Source of the DNA: Adlercreutzia hattorii
Lineage (GTDB): Bacteria; Actinomycetota; Coriobacteriia; Coriobacteriales; Eggerthellaceae
NCBI RefSeq assembly: GCF_011405655.1
Contig: NZ_AP022829.1
Coordinates: 1,349,001-1,413,000 of the forward strand
Direction: 5' to 3'
Length of the DNA: 64,000 bases
In this document: positions 31,190-40,500 of the stretch, piece by piece
Layout: every line of letters begins with the position of its first letter
Position numbering within the stretch: the stretch's first letter is position 1
Program-made: the position numbers and the translations under genes
Notes under the pieces: generated by a model
What the model was told of the DNA's origin: nothing
Database searches by the model: none
What the model saw: only the letters and a program-made list of their open reading frames with translations

Positions 31190-33374
31190 CGTCTGGCGCC
31201 TGTTCCGCTTCGATTTGGGCCGCTTGAAGGCCAACGTCATGTCCATCATCATCACGCTGGGCCTCGTTCTCGTGCCCTCGCTGTTCGCCTGGTACAACAT
31301 CATCGCCTGCTGGAACGTCTTCGACAACACGGGCAACCTCACGGTGGCCGTGGCCAACACCGACGAGGGCTACCAGAGCGACCTCATCCCGCTGCGCATC
31401 AACATCGGCGACCAGGTGGTCTCCGCCCTGCGGGCCAACGACCAGATCGATTGGCACATCACCGACGAGGAGGACGCCATCGACGGCGCGAAGTCGGGGC
31501 GCTACTACGCCGCCGTGGTGATCCCGAAGAGCTTCAGCCGCGACATGCTCACCTTCTACACGGGCGACGCGGGCCACGCCGATATCGTCTACTACGCCAA
31601 CGAGAAGAAGAGCGCCATCGCGCCGAAGATCACCGATCAGGGAGCCGACACGGTGTCCTACCAGGTGAATGCCGTGTTCGCCCAGACGCTCTCCGAGGTG
31701 TCGCTCTCGCTGGCCGAATCGCTTTCCAGCTTCGCCGACGAGGACGACTGGGACGGCCGCATCGCGGTGGTGGCCGATCATGTGCGCGAGATGGCCGATG
31801 CCTTCGACGACGCGTCCGGGGTGCTTTCGCTCTACGGCTCGCTCGCTCGCTCCTGCGAGGATCTCTCGCGCCATTCGGCCGACCTGGCCACCCAGGCCTC
31901 CACGGCTCTGGACGAGACGCTGTCCGCCGCGACGGGGCGGGCCGACGCGGTGCCGGCCACGGTGGACGCTCTGAAGAGCTCGGCGGATACGCTCAAGAGC
32001 TCGCTGGCTGACAGCGCCGCCGCCTTCGGGGCGGTATCCGATTCCGTCGACGCGCTGTTCGATGCGGCTTCCGGGGACAGTCAGGGCATTGCCAAGGATC
32101 TGCGCGCCCAGGCCGATGCGCTTGCGTCCCATGCGACGGTGTACCGCCAGGTGGCCGACAGCTTGGAAGGCGCCGCCCCGTCGCTGCCCGAGAGCCTCCG
32201 GCCCCAAGTGACCGCCCTGGCCGGCCGTGCGAGAGCGGTGGCGTCCCAGGCGGATTCCATGGCCGCGAGCCTGCGGACGGCCGCCGATAAGCTGGAGGCG
32301 GGCGACACCGATCTTTCCGCCGAGCGCGATGCCGCGAAGGCCAAGGCGGCCGAGGCCGCCGCCTCCATCAATTCCATCAAGGACGATTACGAGGCGAATG
32401 TGGCGCCGGGGCTCGCCTCGCTGGCAGAGCAGGCCGCCTCCATGGCCGATGCGCTCTCCGGCGTTTCCGACGACCTGAAGGGCGTCGGCGGCGAGCTGTC
32501 CGCCTCGGCCACCTCGGCGGCCGATGTCATGGCCGGCACCGCCGACAAGATAGCCGAGACCACCGAGAAGCTCAAGGGCGTCTCCTCGGGGCTGCGGGAG
32601 ATGGCCTCCGATATCGACGGCGCCATCGCCTCGGGCGACCGCGACGCCCTGCGCGCCGTGCTCGGCTCCGATGTTTCGGCCCTTTCGAAGGCGCTGGCGA
32701 GCCCGGTGGGCGTCGAGCGCATCGCGGTGTTCCCGGTGGAGAACTTCGGCAGCGCCATGGCGCCGCTCTACACGACGCTGGCCCTCTTCATCGGGTCGCT
32801 GCTCATTCTCGTGGTGTTCAAGCCGAAGGCGGGCCTCCGCATCCAGAAGGAGGCGGGGCTTGTGAATCCGAAGCCGCGGCAGCTGTTCTTCGGTCGCTTC
32901 GCCGTCATGGCCGTGGTCTCGCTGGCCCAGTCGACGGTCATGGCGCTGGGCAACCTGTTCTTCCTCGATGTGCAGGTGACCTCGCCATGGCTGTTCATGG
33001 TGTGTTTCTGGGGCGCGGGACTTGTGTTCACCTTCATCATCTACGCGCTGGTGGTGTCCTTCGCCAACCTCGGCAAGGCCATCGCCGTGCTTCTGCTCAT
33101 CGTGCAGGTGACCGGCTGCGGCGGCTCGTTCCCGCTGCAGATCATGCCCGATTTCGTGCAGGCTCTCTCGCCGTGGCTTCCCGCCACCCACGTGGTGAAC
33201 GCCATGCGAAGCGCCATGATGGGCACCTACGGCAACGACTTCTGGGTGCAGATGGGCACGCTCGCCCTGTTCCTCATCCCGGCGGCGCTTTTGGGCCTGG
33301 TGCTTCGCAAGCCCCTGGAGAAGTTCATGGAATGGTACGTGGAAAAGGTGGAGAGCTCGAAGCTCATCAGCTAG
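31182..33374 (+). CDS. YhgE/Pip family membrane protein, second of a pair
   Basis: This 730-residue paralogue of the preceding gene has the same plan: an N-terminal helix with LVPSLFAWYN, the segment NTGNLTVAVANTDEGY, a long Ala/Ser/Asp-rich coiled-coil region (about 190-500) and C-terminal ABC2-type helices. The ATG at 31182 lies inside the end of the upstream gene and has GGGGAGGAGG just before it, so the two are translationally coupled. A longer frame from 31095 would lie within the upstream gene and has no ribosome site. Two different but matched YhgE proteins suggest a heteromeric membrane complex; the cargo is unknown. Confidence 0.85.
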   Translation: MNNVWRLFRFDLGRLKANVMSIIITLGLVLVPSLFAWYNIIACWNVFDNTGNLTVAVANTDEGYQSDLIPLRINIGDQVVSALRANDQIDWHITDEEDAIDGAKSGRYYAAVVIPKSFSRDMLTFYTGDAGHADIVYYANEKKSAIAPKITDQGADTVSYQVNAVFAQTLSEVSLSLAESLSSFADEDDWDGRIAVVADHVREMADAFDDASGVLSLYGSLARSCEDLSRHSADLATQASTALDETLSAATGRADAVPATVDALKSSADTLKSSLADSAAAFGAVSDSVDALFDAASGDSQGIAKDLRAQADALASHATVYRQVADSLEGAAPSLPESLRPQVTALAGRARAVASQADSMAASLRTAADKLEAGDTDLSAERDAAKAKAAEAAASINSIKDDYEANVAPGLASLAEQAASMADALSGVSDDLKGVGGELSASATSAADVMAGTADKIAETTEKLKGVSSGLREMASDIDGAIASGDRDALRAVLGSDVSALSKALASPVGVERIAVFPVENFGSAMAPLYTTLALFIGSLLILVVFKPKAGLRIQKEAGLVNPKPRQLFFGRFAVMAVVSLAQSTVMALGNLFFLDVQVTSPWLFMVCFWGAGLVFTFIIYALVVSFANLGKAIAVLLLIVQVTGCGGSFPLQIMPDFVQALSPWLPATHVVNAMRSAMMGTYGNDFWVQMGTLALFLIPAALLGLVLRKPLEKFMEWYVEKVESSKLIS

Positions 33375-33432
33375 CGCGCGCTGCGCGACCGTATCCGACC
33401 CCCATCCCCCATGCTTCCCTTTTTGGCAGTGA

Positions 33433-33543
33433 ATGCCACTTTGACCCCGAAATGGCAAGCCAAATGCCAGTTGAAGGGCGAAATGGTCGAAAAAACTCTG
33501 GTATGTTGCCGAAAAATCGACCATTTCGGGGTTGAAGTGGCAT
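33433..33543. repeat. Three-module element, locus C (111 bp)
   Basis: Modules related to those of loci A and B lie at 33433-33457 (+), 33464-33488 (+, degenerate) and 33519-33543 (-), with gaps of 6 and 30 nt. It sits in the 333-bp gap after the YhgE pair; the rest of the gap shows no gene. Confidence 0.8.
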
Positions 33544-33707
33544 TTATCCCCGAAAATTGGAAAACGAGAATTGAGATGGTCTTGTTGAATGAAACTGGGA
33601 CCTGGATGGGACGTCCTGCCAATGATAGGGCGGGGTTGGAAATAACGGCGAGCACACGAAGGGGCCACCCGACGTGCCGCCGATCAAAGAGAGGAAAGAT
33701 AGGCGAC

Positions 33708-34145
33708 ATGGGCGAGCCATTGACCGATGAACAGATTGTCGAAGAGGAGAAGTTTCTCGCGGGTTTGCCGCGGGTGAACCTGGGGGCACTGTTTTTGGCA
33801 CCCGTGTGGGGGCCCGCCCATGGGATGTGGGCGGCGTTCCTCTTCTTCGTCGCGTGGCTGTTCGCGGACAACGTGATTTACGCGGCTACGGTGGAGCCGA
33901 CAGCGATGAACGTGGTGCTGGCCATTCTCATGGCCGCGGGGCTGGTGGGCGCAACCGTGGTGTTCGCCATCGTGGCGCAGCCTTTCGCGGCGCATCGGGC
34001 CGAGAACATGGGGGTGAGTCGCGAGACCTACCTGCGGCGGCAGCGCATCTGGGCCGTTGTTGGCGCGATCATCGCCGTGGCCATCGTGGCGTTTGCCACC
34101 TGGTACAACTTGGATCTGCGCCCGACGCTGGATACCTGGGCCTAA
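33708..34145 (+). CDS. Small membrane protein of unknown function next to hydrogenase protease
   Basis: This 145-residue protein begins with an acidic segment (MGEPLTDEQIVEEEKFLAGL), followed by NLGALFLAPVWGPAHGMW and three hydrophobic helices near residues 30-55, 58-85 and 112-132. The ATG at 33708 is preceded by GAGGAAAG. An upstream extension of the frame runs through the repeat element and is not coding. The maturation protease gene follows 9 bases downstream, so the two are likely cotranscribed. A role in hydrogenase assembly is possible by context only. No named family is recognised with certainty. Confidence 0.65.
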   Translation: MGEPLTDEQIVEEEKFLAGLPRVNLGALFLAPVWGPAHGMWAAFLFFVAWLFADNVIYAATVEPTAMNVVLAILMAAGLVGATVVFAIVAQPFAAHRAENMGVSRETYLRRQRIWAVVGAIIAVAIVAFATWYNLDLRPTLDTWA

Positions 34146-34154
34146 GGAGAAGGC

Positions 34155-34655
34155 ATGGAAGCGAGCGAGCGCACGGCGGCGGTGTTCTTCGTCGGGAACC
34201 GACTCATGCTGGACGATGGCGTGGGGCCGGCGGCCTACGACGAGATACTTGCCGGCTATGACATCCCCGAGAACGTGACGCTGGTGGACGTCGGCTGCAT
34301 GTCGCTGGACATGCTGCCCTACGTGGAACGCTACGATGTCATCCTCACGGTGGACGCCGTGGACGGCACGGGCGACGCGCCGGGCACCGTGTACCGGTTC
34401 GAGCCGGATGCCATGGCGCGCCATTCCGGCCCCGAGGCGTCGCTGCACGATTTGAAGCTCGTCGACCTGTTCGACGCCGCATCGCTCATGGGCTACGAGG
34501 CCGAGGGCTTCTGCCTGGGTATGCAGGTGGGCAACCCCTCCCCGGAGCAGTTTGTCGTGGGCCTCACCCCCGAATGCTCCGCCGCGCTGCCTTTGCTGGT
34601 TGAAACCGTCGTGGCCGAGCTGCACCGCCGCGGGTTCCCTCTGCGAAAGAAATAA
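34155..34655 (+). CDS. Hydrogenase maturation endopeptidase (HyaD/HybD-like, M52)
   Basis: This 166-residue protein has the M52 signature GNRLMLDDGVGP near the N-terminus, VDAVDGTGDAPGTVYRF in the centre and a conserved His in SLHDLKLVDLF. In E. coli HybD the nickel-binding residues are Glu16, Asp62 and His93; the first is Asp here. The enzyme cleaves the C-terminal peptide of the hydrogenase large subunit after nickel insertion, and a 20-residue peptide is present in the gene at 25678. The separation from that operon by two YhgE genes is unusual. The start follows the preceding stop with AAGGAGAAGG upstream. Confidence 0.85.
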   Translation: MEASERTAAVFFVGNRLMLDDGVGPAAYDEILAGYDIPENVTLVDVGCMSLDMLPYVERYDVILTVDAVDGTGDAPGTVYRFEPDAMARHSGPEASLHDLKLVDLFDAASLMGYEAEGFCLGMQVGNPSPEQFVVGLTPECSAALPLLVETVVAELHRRGFPLRKK

Positions 34656-34702
34656 GAAGAAGCGACCGAAGTCGCTTTCTGCGAAGGAGCTCTCGCCGGA
34701 AG

Positions 34703-34789
34703 ATCCCGTAGGGGCTGGCCTTGGCCAGCCCTTCCAACCGGAATGAAGCCTCCTGCTGCGAAGGGGCGACCGAGGTCGCCCCCTACGGG
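34703..34789. repeat. Composite GTAGGGG palindromic repeat pair
   Basis: A forward copy (CCCGTAGGGGCTGGCC then GGCCAGCCC) and an inverted copy (GGGGCGACC then GGTCGCCCCCTACGGG) are separated by about 28 nt containing CCAACCGGAATGA. The element fills the convergent gap between the protease gene and the anti-sigma-like gene. Confidence 0.85.
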
Positions 34790-34827
34790 TTCGATACTGA
34801 GTGGTTCCCGCCCTCTGCGCGTCGCTT

Positions 34828-35826
34828 TTACTGACGCATATCCACGTAGCCCAGGGCCAGGTCGGATTCGTCGAAGCTGGCATAGGTGCCATCTCCGGAC
34901 AGGTTCAGCAGCAGCTTGTCCAGCTCATCGGCGGGCACGATCCAGGCGAGCTGCACCGTGGCTGCCTCGCCGGGCGTGGCGCCCACGGCGTGCAGGGCGC
35001 TCATCTCTTCAGCGCTGGCATCAAGCTTGAACTCTGCAGTCTCGGTCTCCTCGCTGGCGCCCCTCGCCCGGGCGATCTCCTCGGACCAGGCGCGGAGGGT
35101 CCCGTCGCTGCCGGGGGTGACCTCGGTGCCCGTGGGAGTAAGGCGCGCGGCCTCGGCGATGCGGGTCAGCTCGTCGGAGGTGAGCGAGTCGGTCCACAGC
35201 CACAGGACGCGCTGCTCGTCGGGGAAGACGAGGTACATGTCTAGGGTATGATCACCCTGGACGATGCCCGGCTTCTCGAAGACGACGCCCTCGGCACCGT
35301 TCACAGACACCGGGGTCGCTCCGGTCGTGAACGACACGGGCAGAGGCTCGCTGGAATCCAGGTAAAACAGGAAGGCGGAGAACCCCTTCTCGTGGTCGGC
35401 CCAGTCGTATTTGGCGAGGTGGTCGTCGCGGTCGAAGGCGGCCGCCCCCTCGGGCAGGTTCGCGAACTCCAGGCGGTAGTCGGCCACGGGACCCGTCGCC
35501 GGTGCGGCGACCTCGCCGGCATCCACGGCCATCAAAGTCTGGTAGTCGCCGGACTGCTGCAGGCTGATGAGCCCCAGGACGTCGGCGGCGTAGGCGGTGC
35601 CGCCCACGCCCAGGCACACGGCGCAGGCCACGGCGGCCGCCCGGGCCCAGCGCGGCACGAGCACCGGCGCCAGGCGATGGCGGCTCGTAGAGGGCGCGGC
35701 ACTGCGGGCGGCGGCCTCCTGGGCGATGGCGGCGAAGGCTTCATCCATGGCCGCCTCGGCCTCAGGGGTCGGGCGTGCATTGTCCATGATGGCGCGGATG
35801 CGGCGCTCCAGGTTGTCGTTGTTCAT
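34828..35826 (-). CDS. Anti-sigma-like membrane protein with large extracytoplasmic domain
   Basis: This 332-residue protein has about 48 cytoplasmic residues (MNNDNLERRIRAIMDN...), one membrane helix near 49-72 (AAAVACAVCLGVGGTAYAADVLGLI) and a secreted domain reminiscent of DUF4367-type sensors. The ATG at 35826 has GAGGAG upstream. It lies 190 bp after a gene for a protein with sigma region 4, in the order sigma then anti-sigma that is usual for ECF pairs. The pairing is inferred from layout and topology; no zinc-containing anti-sigma motif is seen. Confidence 0.65.
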   Translation of the reverse strand: MNNDNLERRIRAIMDNARPTPEAEAAMDEAFAAIAQEAAARSAAPSTSRHRLAPVLVPRWARAAAVACAVCLGVGGTAYAADVLGLISLQQSGDYQTLMAVDAGEVAAPATGPVADYRLEFANLPEGAAAFDRDDHLAKYDWADHEKGFSAFLFYLDSSEPLPVSFTTGATPVSVNGAEGVVFEKPGIVQGDHTLDMYLVFPDEQRVLWLWTDSLTSDELTRIAEAARLTPTGTEVTPGSDGTLRAWSEEIARARGASEETETAEFKLDASAEEMSALHAVGATPGEAATVQLAWIVPADELDKLLLNLSGDGTYASFDESDLALGYVDMRQ

Positions 35827-36016
35827 GGCGGCTCCTCTCATCGTGCCACGAATTCGGAAGGCGTGTGTAGCGCCCGCGCAGCAGGTAGGCGGCCGCGAAG
35901 CTGCTTCGCTTTCGCACGGTGGCATCGAAGGGTCGTAGGTGAAAAGGGATTGCGGTTCGGAGGAGGCGTCCTCGTCGGCTTCCGGGGTGATGGATCGCGA
36001 GAAGGGCCCTCCGCGC

Positions 36017-36421
36017 TCAGGCGGGGTTGGCGGCCTGCATGAGGGGCGCGTCGGTCTCGGCGAGAGCCCTCGGACGGTAGCCCCGCTCGGATATTCGCCG
36101 CGGGCCGTCCGGCTCTTCATCCGCTGCGACGCCGCGAGGGTCGCAGCCCAAGGCGCGCGCGATGCGCTTGCGGCCGCGGGAGAGCCGCTGGCGCACGTTC
36201 TCGGCGGTCGTGTCCAAAAGCTCGGCGATCTCGGCGGTGCTGTAGCCCTCCCCGTAGTACAGGGTGATGGCCAGCGCGCAGCCCTCGCCGGCAGCGGCGA
36301 CAAGGGCGCGGAAGGAGGCGTCGGCGTCGCTTGCGGCTGCAGCTCGGGTGGTCTCGTCGCTGCTCCCCGCCTGGCGCACGAGACGCGCCAGCGTAGCACG
36401 GTGCAAGGTTTCAGGGGTCAT
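36017..36421 (-). CDS. Sigma-70 region 4-like protein, truncated ECF sigma factor
   Basis: This 134-residue protein carries a helix-turn-helix like ECF sigma region 4 at about 50-92 (YYGEGYSTAEIAELLDTTAE then VRQRLSRGRKR). Region 2, which binds RNA polymerase and melts the -10 element, is missing. Upstream in the same frame there are only 16 codons before a stop, and they do not resemble region 2. It may be a decayed ECF sigma factor or a stand-alone regulator acting with the downstream anti-sigma-like protein. The ribosome site before the ATG is weak. Confidence 0.6.
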   Translation of the reverse strand: MTPETLHRATLARLVRQAGSSDETTRAAAASDADASFRALVAAAGEGCALAITLYYGEGYSTAEIAELLDTTAENVRQRLSRGRKRIARALGCDPRGVAADEEPDGPRRISERGYRPRALAETDAPLMQAANPA

Positions 36422-36548
36422 GGGTGCTCGCTTTCTCTGCTCAGGAAAACAAGATATCCTGTTCGCCCTTTAGATGCGAGCGCCCCCGCCCAATGTGACA
36501 GACCTTACGGAAACTTAAGAGCCCTCATCCCCATTGGATCGACTGCGT

Positions 36549-36633
36549 CCCGTAGGGGCTGACCAAGGTCGGCCCTCTCGACCGGAACGACGTTCCCAGT
36601 TGGGAGGGGCGACCAAGGCCGCCCCCCTACGGG
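36549..36633. repeat. Composite GTAGGGG palindromic repeat pair
   Basis: A forward copy (CCCGTAGGGGCTGACC) and an inverted copy (GGGGCGACC then GGCCGCCCCCCTACGGG) flank a spacer with CTCGACCGGAACGACG. The element lies in the 252-bp gap between nth and the sigma-like gene. Confidence 0.85.
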
Positions 36634-36673
36634 GGTGAGACGGCGACTATCCGCTATGGAAGCGGGAAGGGTC

Positions 36674-37336
36674 CTATCCCCAAAGCCCGCGGGTGGGGCA
36701 CAGATCGCCGACGATGCAGTCGGCGCAGCGCGGGCTGCGGGCGCGGCAAAACTCGCGGCCGAAGTGCACCCACTGGTGGTTGATGAACAGCCACTGCTCG
36801 CGCGGGTACACTTTCAAGAGGATGTCCTCAACCTTCTGCGGCGTGTCCGCCGAGGGGCCGGCCAGTTTCAGCCGGTGCGCGATGCGGAAGACGTGGGTGT
36901 CCACGGCGATGCCCTGCGGATCCTTGAAGGCCTCGCACATGACGCAGTTGGCGGTCTTGCGGCCCACGCCGGGCAGCTTTTGCAGCAGATCCACGTCGGC
37001 GGGCACCTCGCCGCCGAAATCCGCCGTCACCATTTGGGCGAGCGCCACGAGGTTCTTCGCCTTGCTCCGGAAGAACCCCAGCGAGTGGATGATCTCCGCC
37101 ACTTCGTCGGGCGAGGCGGCCGCCATGGCCGCCGGGGTGGGGAAGGCCGCGAACAGGCGTGGTGTTACCTTGTTCACGGCGGCGTCGGTGCACTGGGCCG
37201 ACAGCACCACGGCCACGGTGAGCTCGAAGGGCGTGCGATAGTCGAGCGACGCCTTCCCAGGGCCGTAATGCTCGAACATGCGCTCCTCGATGGCCGCCGC
37301 CCGCTCCCGCTTGCTCGCCAGGGATTCCCGTGCCAT
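36674..37336 (-). CDS. nth: Endonuclease III
   Basis: This 220-residue bifunctional DNA glycosylase/AP lyase removes oxidised pyrimidines. It has the helix-hairpin-helix LPGVGRKTANCV with the catalytic Lys, the catalytic Asp in VDTHVFRI, and a C-terminal cluster C-x6-C-x2-C-x5-C (CRARSPRCADCIVGDLC) for a [4Fe-4S] centre. Length is normal. AAGGAGG lies upstream of the ATG. It is divergent from mfd, with 250 bp between the two starts. Its intact Asp and cluster contrast with the MutY-like protein at 19662. Confidence 0.95.
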   Translation of the reverse strand: MARESLASKRERAAAIEERMFEHYGPGKASLDYRTPFELTVAVVLSAQCTDAAVNKVTPRLFAAFPTPAAMAAASPDEVAEIIHSLGFFRSKAKNLVALAQMVTADFGGEVPADVDLLQKLPGVGRKTANCVMCEAFKDPQGIAVDTHVFRIAHRLKLAGPSADTPQKVEDILLKVYPREQWLFINHQWVHFGREFCRARSPRCADCIVGDLCPTRGLWG

Positions 37337-37586
37337 GCTGCCTCCTTACCTTTTGCGCCGGCCTGCGTCGGCGCTGCGTTGTTTTTGCTATTGTCGCACA
37401 GCGCGGGCTCCTTCTCGGGGAATACTTAGGGGAATCGCGGCGGGACGGTTTACTTCTTTGCTACTATTGGGGCCCTCCTGCGTCGCTACACGCCCCAGTG
37501 CGCTACACTGTGCGAGGCGCTCATCCCGGGCGCCGACCGCCCGCTCGGGCGGCTTTTGCCGTTTGCCTTGCAGAAAAGAGACCGCT

Positions 37587-40500
37587 GTGCTCATCGATTC
37601 GCTCGCCTTCACCTTGGAGAAGTCTGGCTGCTTGGATACGTTCTGGGGAAAGCTCGACGCCGGCGAAGACGCCACCTTGGGCGTGGCCGCCTCGGCGCGG
37701 CCCTTCCTCGTGGCGGCCCGCTTCGCCGCCTCGCCCCAGCCCACGCTCGTCGTCGTGGCCGGCGAGGACGCCGCCGTCGCTTTCGCTCGCAACGTGGCCG
37801 CCTATGTGGGGGAGGAGCGCGTGCTGCGCTTCCCGGAGCGTGCCGATGTCCCCTTCGACCCGAAGCCGGCCGACCGTCGCGTCATCGCCCAGCGCATGGA
37901 GGCCGCTTGGGCGCTCAAGAGCGGCCGCGAAGTCGTGGTGGTGGCGAGCGCTCGGGCGCTTCTGCGTCTGTTGCCGCCGGTGGAAGCGAACGCCGCGCGG
38001 CCGATCGCGCTTACGGCTGGCGAGGAGCTTGAGGATATGGGCGTCGAGGGCGTCGAGGAGCTGGGAGACCTGCCCCGCGCCCTGGAAGCCGCCGGCTACG
38101 CCAACACCGGCGAGCTGGACGGCCCGGGCACCTTCGCCGTGCGCGGCGGCACCGTGGACGTGTTCCCCGGCAACCTGTCCTATCCGGTGCGCCTCGACTT
38201 CTTCGGCGACGAGCTGGACGAGATCCGCCGCATCGTGCCAGCCACGGGCCAGACCATCTCCTCGCTGCCCTCTGTGGAGATCTACCCCGTCTCGGAATTT
38301 CCCACCTCCGCCCGTGCGCTGGCCGACGCGCGCCGCGCCCTGGAGAAGCCGGCGCTCACCAACCCGGCTCTGCGCGACGTGCTGGAGAAGCTCGAAGGGG
38401 GGCTTCGCTTCGACGGCGCCGATGTGGTGCTGCCGTTTCTGTACAAGAAACCGGTGACGCTGGGCGCCTATGCGGGGCCGGGCACGTGCGCGGCCCTCAT
38501 CGAGCCGCGCTCGCTCTTCGATGACGCGGCCCATGCCGCGGAGGACATCGCCGAGCGCGCCCGGGGTACCAACATCGCGCTCGCGGGCCTGTTCGCCGAG
38601 CCGGCGGCGTTGGACTTCGGGGGCGAGGTGCGGGCCACTTATGTCTCCATCATGCGGGTCGGCGGCGCGCTGGACGACGAGCTGCCGGTGAAGCGCGTCG
38701 ATGTGGCCGGGATGCCCGACAAAATATTCGGCAAGCTGAAGAGCCTCGCCGCCGACCGCTACACCATCGTCTTCTCGGCTCCGAACTTGCGCGCCCGCGA
38801 GACCATGCGCCACGCCTTCGTCGATCACGGTATTCCCATCCAGATTGTGCAACCGGAAAATTTGGACGATGGCGAGTCGCAACCCGAAAGCACAGAGGCC
38901 GACACCCCGGCCCAGGCCAAACGCCGCCTGCGGCGGGGGGTCGTCAACATCGTGGACAACGACATCCCGCTCGGCATGATTATCCCGAAGGCGCATCTCG
39001 CGCTGGTGTCGGCCGCCGACACCCAGGGTTCGCGCGCCGCCAGCCGCCGCGTGCGCTCCCGCGTGGATGCCACCGAGGTCACCTTTCCGTTCAAGCCCGG
39101 CGACTACGTGGTGCACGCGGCCCACGGCATCGCTTTTTTCCGCGATCTGGTGCGCCGCGAGGTGGACGGCACCGAGCGCGACTACCTGCAGCTGGAATAC
39201 GCCGAGGGCGACAAGCTGTTCGTCCCCGTGGAGCAGCTCGACCGCGTGACCCGTTACGTGGGGCCGGAAGGCGGCAGCCCCCGTCTTACCCGCCTGAACA
39301 CGAGCGACTGGGCTCGGGCCATGAACCGCGCCCGCAAGGCCACCAAGAAGCTCGCCTTCGACCTCGTGGACGTGTACGCCCGCCGCGCCGCCACCCAGGG
39401 CTTCCGCTTCTCGCCGGACACCCCCTGGCAGCGCGAGATGGAGGAGGCCTTCCCCTACACCGAGACCCGCGACCAGCTCGCCGCCATCGCCGATGTGAAG
39501 CACGACATGGAATCGCCGCGACCGATGGACCGTCTCATCTGCGGAGACGTCGGCTTCGGCAAGACCGAGGTGGCCCTGCGCGCCGCCTTCAAGGCCACTC
39601 AGGACGGCAAGCAGGTGATGGTGCTCTGTCCGACCACCATTCTGGCCCAGCAGCACTACACCTCCTTCAAAGACCGCTTCGACCCCTTCGACGTCACCGT
39701 GGAAGTGCTCTCGCGCTTCCGCACGCCCGAGCAGCAGAAAGCAGCGCTGGAGGGCTTCGCCAAAGGCGACGTGCAGGTGCTCGTGGGCACGCACCGGCTG
39801 CTCTCGCGCGATGTGAACCCGCACGATCTGGGACTGGTCATCATCGACGAGGAGCAGCGCTTTGGCGTGCAGCACAAAGAGCAGCTGAAGAACTTGCGCG
39901 AGTCCATCGACGTGCTGACGTTGTCGGCCACCCCCATCCCGCGCACCATGCAGATGTCGCTGTCGGGGGTGCGCGATATGTCGCTCATCCTAACGCCGCC
40001 CGACGAGCGGCGCCCCGTAGAGGTGCACGTGGGGGAGTGGGATCCCGACGTCGTATCGGCCGCCATCCGCTACGAGTTGGCGCGGGGCGGCCAGGTGTAC
40101 TACGTGTCCAACCGCGTGCGCTCCATCGACGAGGCCGTGGACCGCGTGCATGCCGCCGCCGGGGAGGCGCGGGTCGGCGTGGCCCACGGGCAGATGACCA
40201 AGGAGGAGCTGGAGCAGGTGATGGAGGAGTTCGCCGCCGGCGAGCTGGACGTGCTCGTGGCCACCACCATCATCGAGAGCGGCATCGACAACCCCCACAC
40301 CAACACGCTCATCATCGAGGACGCCCAGCGTCTGGGCCTCGCCCAGATGTACCAGCTGAAGGGCCGCGTGGGCCGCTCGTCCACCCAGGCCTACGCCTAC
40401 TTCATGTTCCCCGAGAACGTGCCTTTGACCGAGGAGGCCGCCGCGCGCCTCACCGCCATCAACGAGCACCAGGATCTGGGCAGCGGCATGCGCATCGCCA

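Noticed and set aside
33411-33707. N-terminal extension of the small membrane protein gene
   Set aside because: The extension runs through the three-module repeat element; the ATG at 33708 has a ribosome site.
34828-36399. A single 523-codon minus-strand gene spanning the anti-sigma and sigma-like region
   Set aside because: The part above 35826 is low-complexity and overlaps the sigma-like gene in another frame; GAGGAG before the ATG at 35826 marks the real start.
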